Origin: Pseudoscleropodium purum
Taxonomy: Eukaryota; Streptophyta; Bryopsida; Hypnales; Brachytheciaceae
Assembly: GCA_963969395.1 (NCBI GenBank)
Contig: OZ017799.1
Coordinates: 3,536,501 to 3,600,500, forward strand
DNA: 64,000 nt
Reading direction: 5' to 3'
Shown: positions 62,290 to 64,000 of the stretch, one piece after another
Numbering within the stretch: position 1 is the first letter of the stretch
Layout of the letters: the number at the start of each line of letters is the position of its first letter
Made by a program: the position numbers and the translations under genes
The notes under the pieces: generated by a model
Told to the model about the DNA's origin: nothing
Seen by the model: the letters and a program-made list of their open reading frames with translations, nothing else
Databases searched by the model: none

Positions 62290-62757
62290 CCAACTCCAGG
62301 TCCCTCATTGCATTGCCCACACTTTCCGCTTCACTCTAACGTAAGTTAAGCTTGTTGGCAAGTGAGAGTGAGCTTTCCGAATGAGAGCTTCCTGACAAAG
62401 TGACAATCCCAGACACGGATAAGGTCCAGTCAGAGAGCATATTCGGGTGCCATGTGTGATAAGCTTTCTTCTGCTGCTACCAATAAGCTCGCACTGCCCT
62501 TCGCCAGGAATGGCACGAGGGAGGCTCGCCGTTATCTTCAGTTGCAGTTGCAGACTTGCAGTAGTGCCGGAGGACTGACGGACGGAAGCGCAGGCACCGC
62601 GTTGACAACGAAATGCCCGCAACAGGATTTGCCCCAAAACCAAGTTAAGAAGAAAGATATCTGCGCTTTCGCAAGGCCGGCGGGGAATTCACAGGATTTG
62701 CCTGCATTCGTATGGAATCTTTTCGTAATCAGTTTGCTTAAGGGAGGAGGCTCTTAA
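62290..62757 (+). other. GC-rich island, possible gene fragment
   Basis: A sharp GC-rich block in AT-rich repeats, like the promoters and first exons of the real genes here. An ATG frame at 62452-62757 gives 101 aa (MCDKLSSAATNKLALPFARN...). I recognise no domain. Its last residues (KGGGS) come from the left end of the family C element at 62738, so any original gene would be cut there. No donor site is obvious. It could also be a promoter relic or captured fragment. Confidence 0.3.
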
Positions 62758-63156
62758 AGCGTGCATCTAAGGGCTGGTCCGCCTTTTTCATGTGGTTTCT
62801 TGGATGGGACTATTTTTAGCTCATTTTTCAAAAAAAGATAAACAGATTTTGATTGTAATCCAAGTCGTTTCATATTTTTGGAAGCATTTTTGAATTACTT
62901 ATGAATTTTCAAACAAGATGAGTCATAGATCCCTATTTCTGACTATAGGTCTTTCATAAATCATTTCACTTGCAGCTTTTAAAGAGAAATGGAGAAAGCA
63001 AAAAGAATGATTGGCTCTTGCAATAAATAATATTTTTATTTATTGATCCATTCAATGATTGTAGAAGGTTCGTTTAAGGAACACCTCAAGTCCATTACAA
63101 GATAGTCTACATGGGCAGTTCTAATGACCCTCCAACATTCGAGCCTCCTACCTTAA
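62738..63156 (+). mobile_element. TTAAGG-ended element (family C), best copy, 419 bp
   Basis: Left end TTAAGGGAGGAGGC and right end GCCTCCTACCTTAA are inverted copies (13 of 14). It is non-coding. It follows the GC-rich island at once and its left end supplies the last codons of the 62452-62757 frame. Confidence 0.7.
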
Positions 63157-64000
63157 CTTAAGGTGGGTACTCCTAAACCACCACTTTTTGCTACTGAGCC
63201 TATTTGCTATTCTTAGACTAGTCAGATTTTCATACATTCTTGTTGGCAAGTGAAAGGAGGTTTCAACACACTAGAGAATGTGGCATTTGGATGTTGTATG
63301 CAAAAGTTATTGAAGAACAAAGTTTGGTTCTAAAAGTGTTTTTTCTACATAGGTACAAAACTCACTTTGGAGATGTATACATAGTATAGATGGCGGTTTA
63401 AAGTCAATGGCACATTTGGGTGTACCTACCTTATATCTTGGTACAAACATTTGAGTATTCATGATGTTAGGTGTTGTAATACCTTCTTCTCCCCATTCTT
63501 AACCTTCATAGTAAACTAGAGTGCCTTATGCTGTTGCTTCAACCCAAATAAAAGTAAAAATAATTTTTTAATTTTTTTGTTATCTTCAAAACTTTGGAAT
63601 TCACTAACTTTCACACCATAGATCAAAACTCCACAAAACAAAGCCTATGTACTCCTCCCATAGAGCTTTTCTGATGGTACCAAAAACACAACCAAGGAGA
63701 CGCACAATCCAAGAAATCTCACCATAACAAACAAACAATCAAAAACAAAACAAATAGCTTAACTTAAGGTATGGATGGAGACATATTACTTTGTCTCCTT
63801 GAATTATGGAGGCTTGCCATTCTCTAAAGCTTGAAAAAAAAAATTCCTTTCCTTTAGAGGTGAAAAATGGGCTTGAAGATTAAGAAGTGGTGAAGAAGGT
63901 TAACAAGCCGTGTCCATTCTCATTCTTCACATGGTGAAAGGGGAGTCTTACCTTCTTTACGAAGAACGGCTCACCTATTGGCTCTTCTTTTTCACTTTAG
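63157..64000. other. AT-rich DNA to the window end
   Basis: No gene or element boundary that I can support. Confidence 0.4.

Noticed and set aside
62305..62643. 112-aa minus-strand frame in the GC island
   Set aside because: Opens with TTG rather than ATG and has no domain.
1..64000. CRISPR array, tRNA and rRNA genes
   Set aside because: No regularly spaced repeats, and no cloverleaf or rRNA sequence that I could recognise by eye.

Overview
This window is nuclear DNA of a land plant. It carries a plant-only Dof-type transcription factor, a plant-type SYP61 SNARE and a plant-like VPS37, all in GC-richer islands within very AT-rich intergenic DNA that is full of small decayed DNA transposons. 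The two multi-exon genes I could fully solve have GT-AG introns and close in frame. I cannot name the species. Animal-like transposon ends (TTAA-flanked, and Tc1-like CAGTG with TA) suggest a non-flowering lineage, but that is only inference.

Genes lie between about 9 and 31 kb. (1) A Dof transcription factor (+, 10171-11331) with a GC-rich leader that carries a short upstream ORF. (2) VPS37, an ESCRT-I subunit (-, 17510 down to 13924, seven coding exons, 265 aa), convergent with Dof; its first coding exon and donor site are tandemly duplicated. (3) An unrecognised three-exon gene (+, 20972-24096, 168 aa) with a basic, nuclear-looking C-terminus; the start of its last exon is also duplicated in the intron before it. 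(4) SYP61, a Qc-SNARE (+, 27857-31039, seven exons, 241 aa). VPS37 and SYP61 both serve endosome/trans-Golgi membrane traffic, but nothing links them beyond proximity.

The flanks (1-9 kb and 31-64 kb) hold no supportable intact gene. They are built from dispersed repeats. The main family is about 930 bp, starts TTAACCCCTAAA, ends TTTAGGGGTTAA, has at least seven copies and no ORF. One copy carries a Stowaway-like insertion whose empty site is preserved in another copy. Others are a second TTAA-ended family (TTAAGGNAGGAGG ends), a 556-bp element with a long terminal inverted repeat, a 775-bp Tc1-like foldback flanked by TA, a likely decayed CACTA element with clustered GTAGTCAT motifs, several foldbacks and minisatellites. 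A GC-rich island at 62.3-62.75 kb may be a gene fragment cut by one of these elements.

Exon models and repeat boundaries were read by eye and need transcript data and alignment to confirm.
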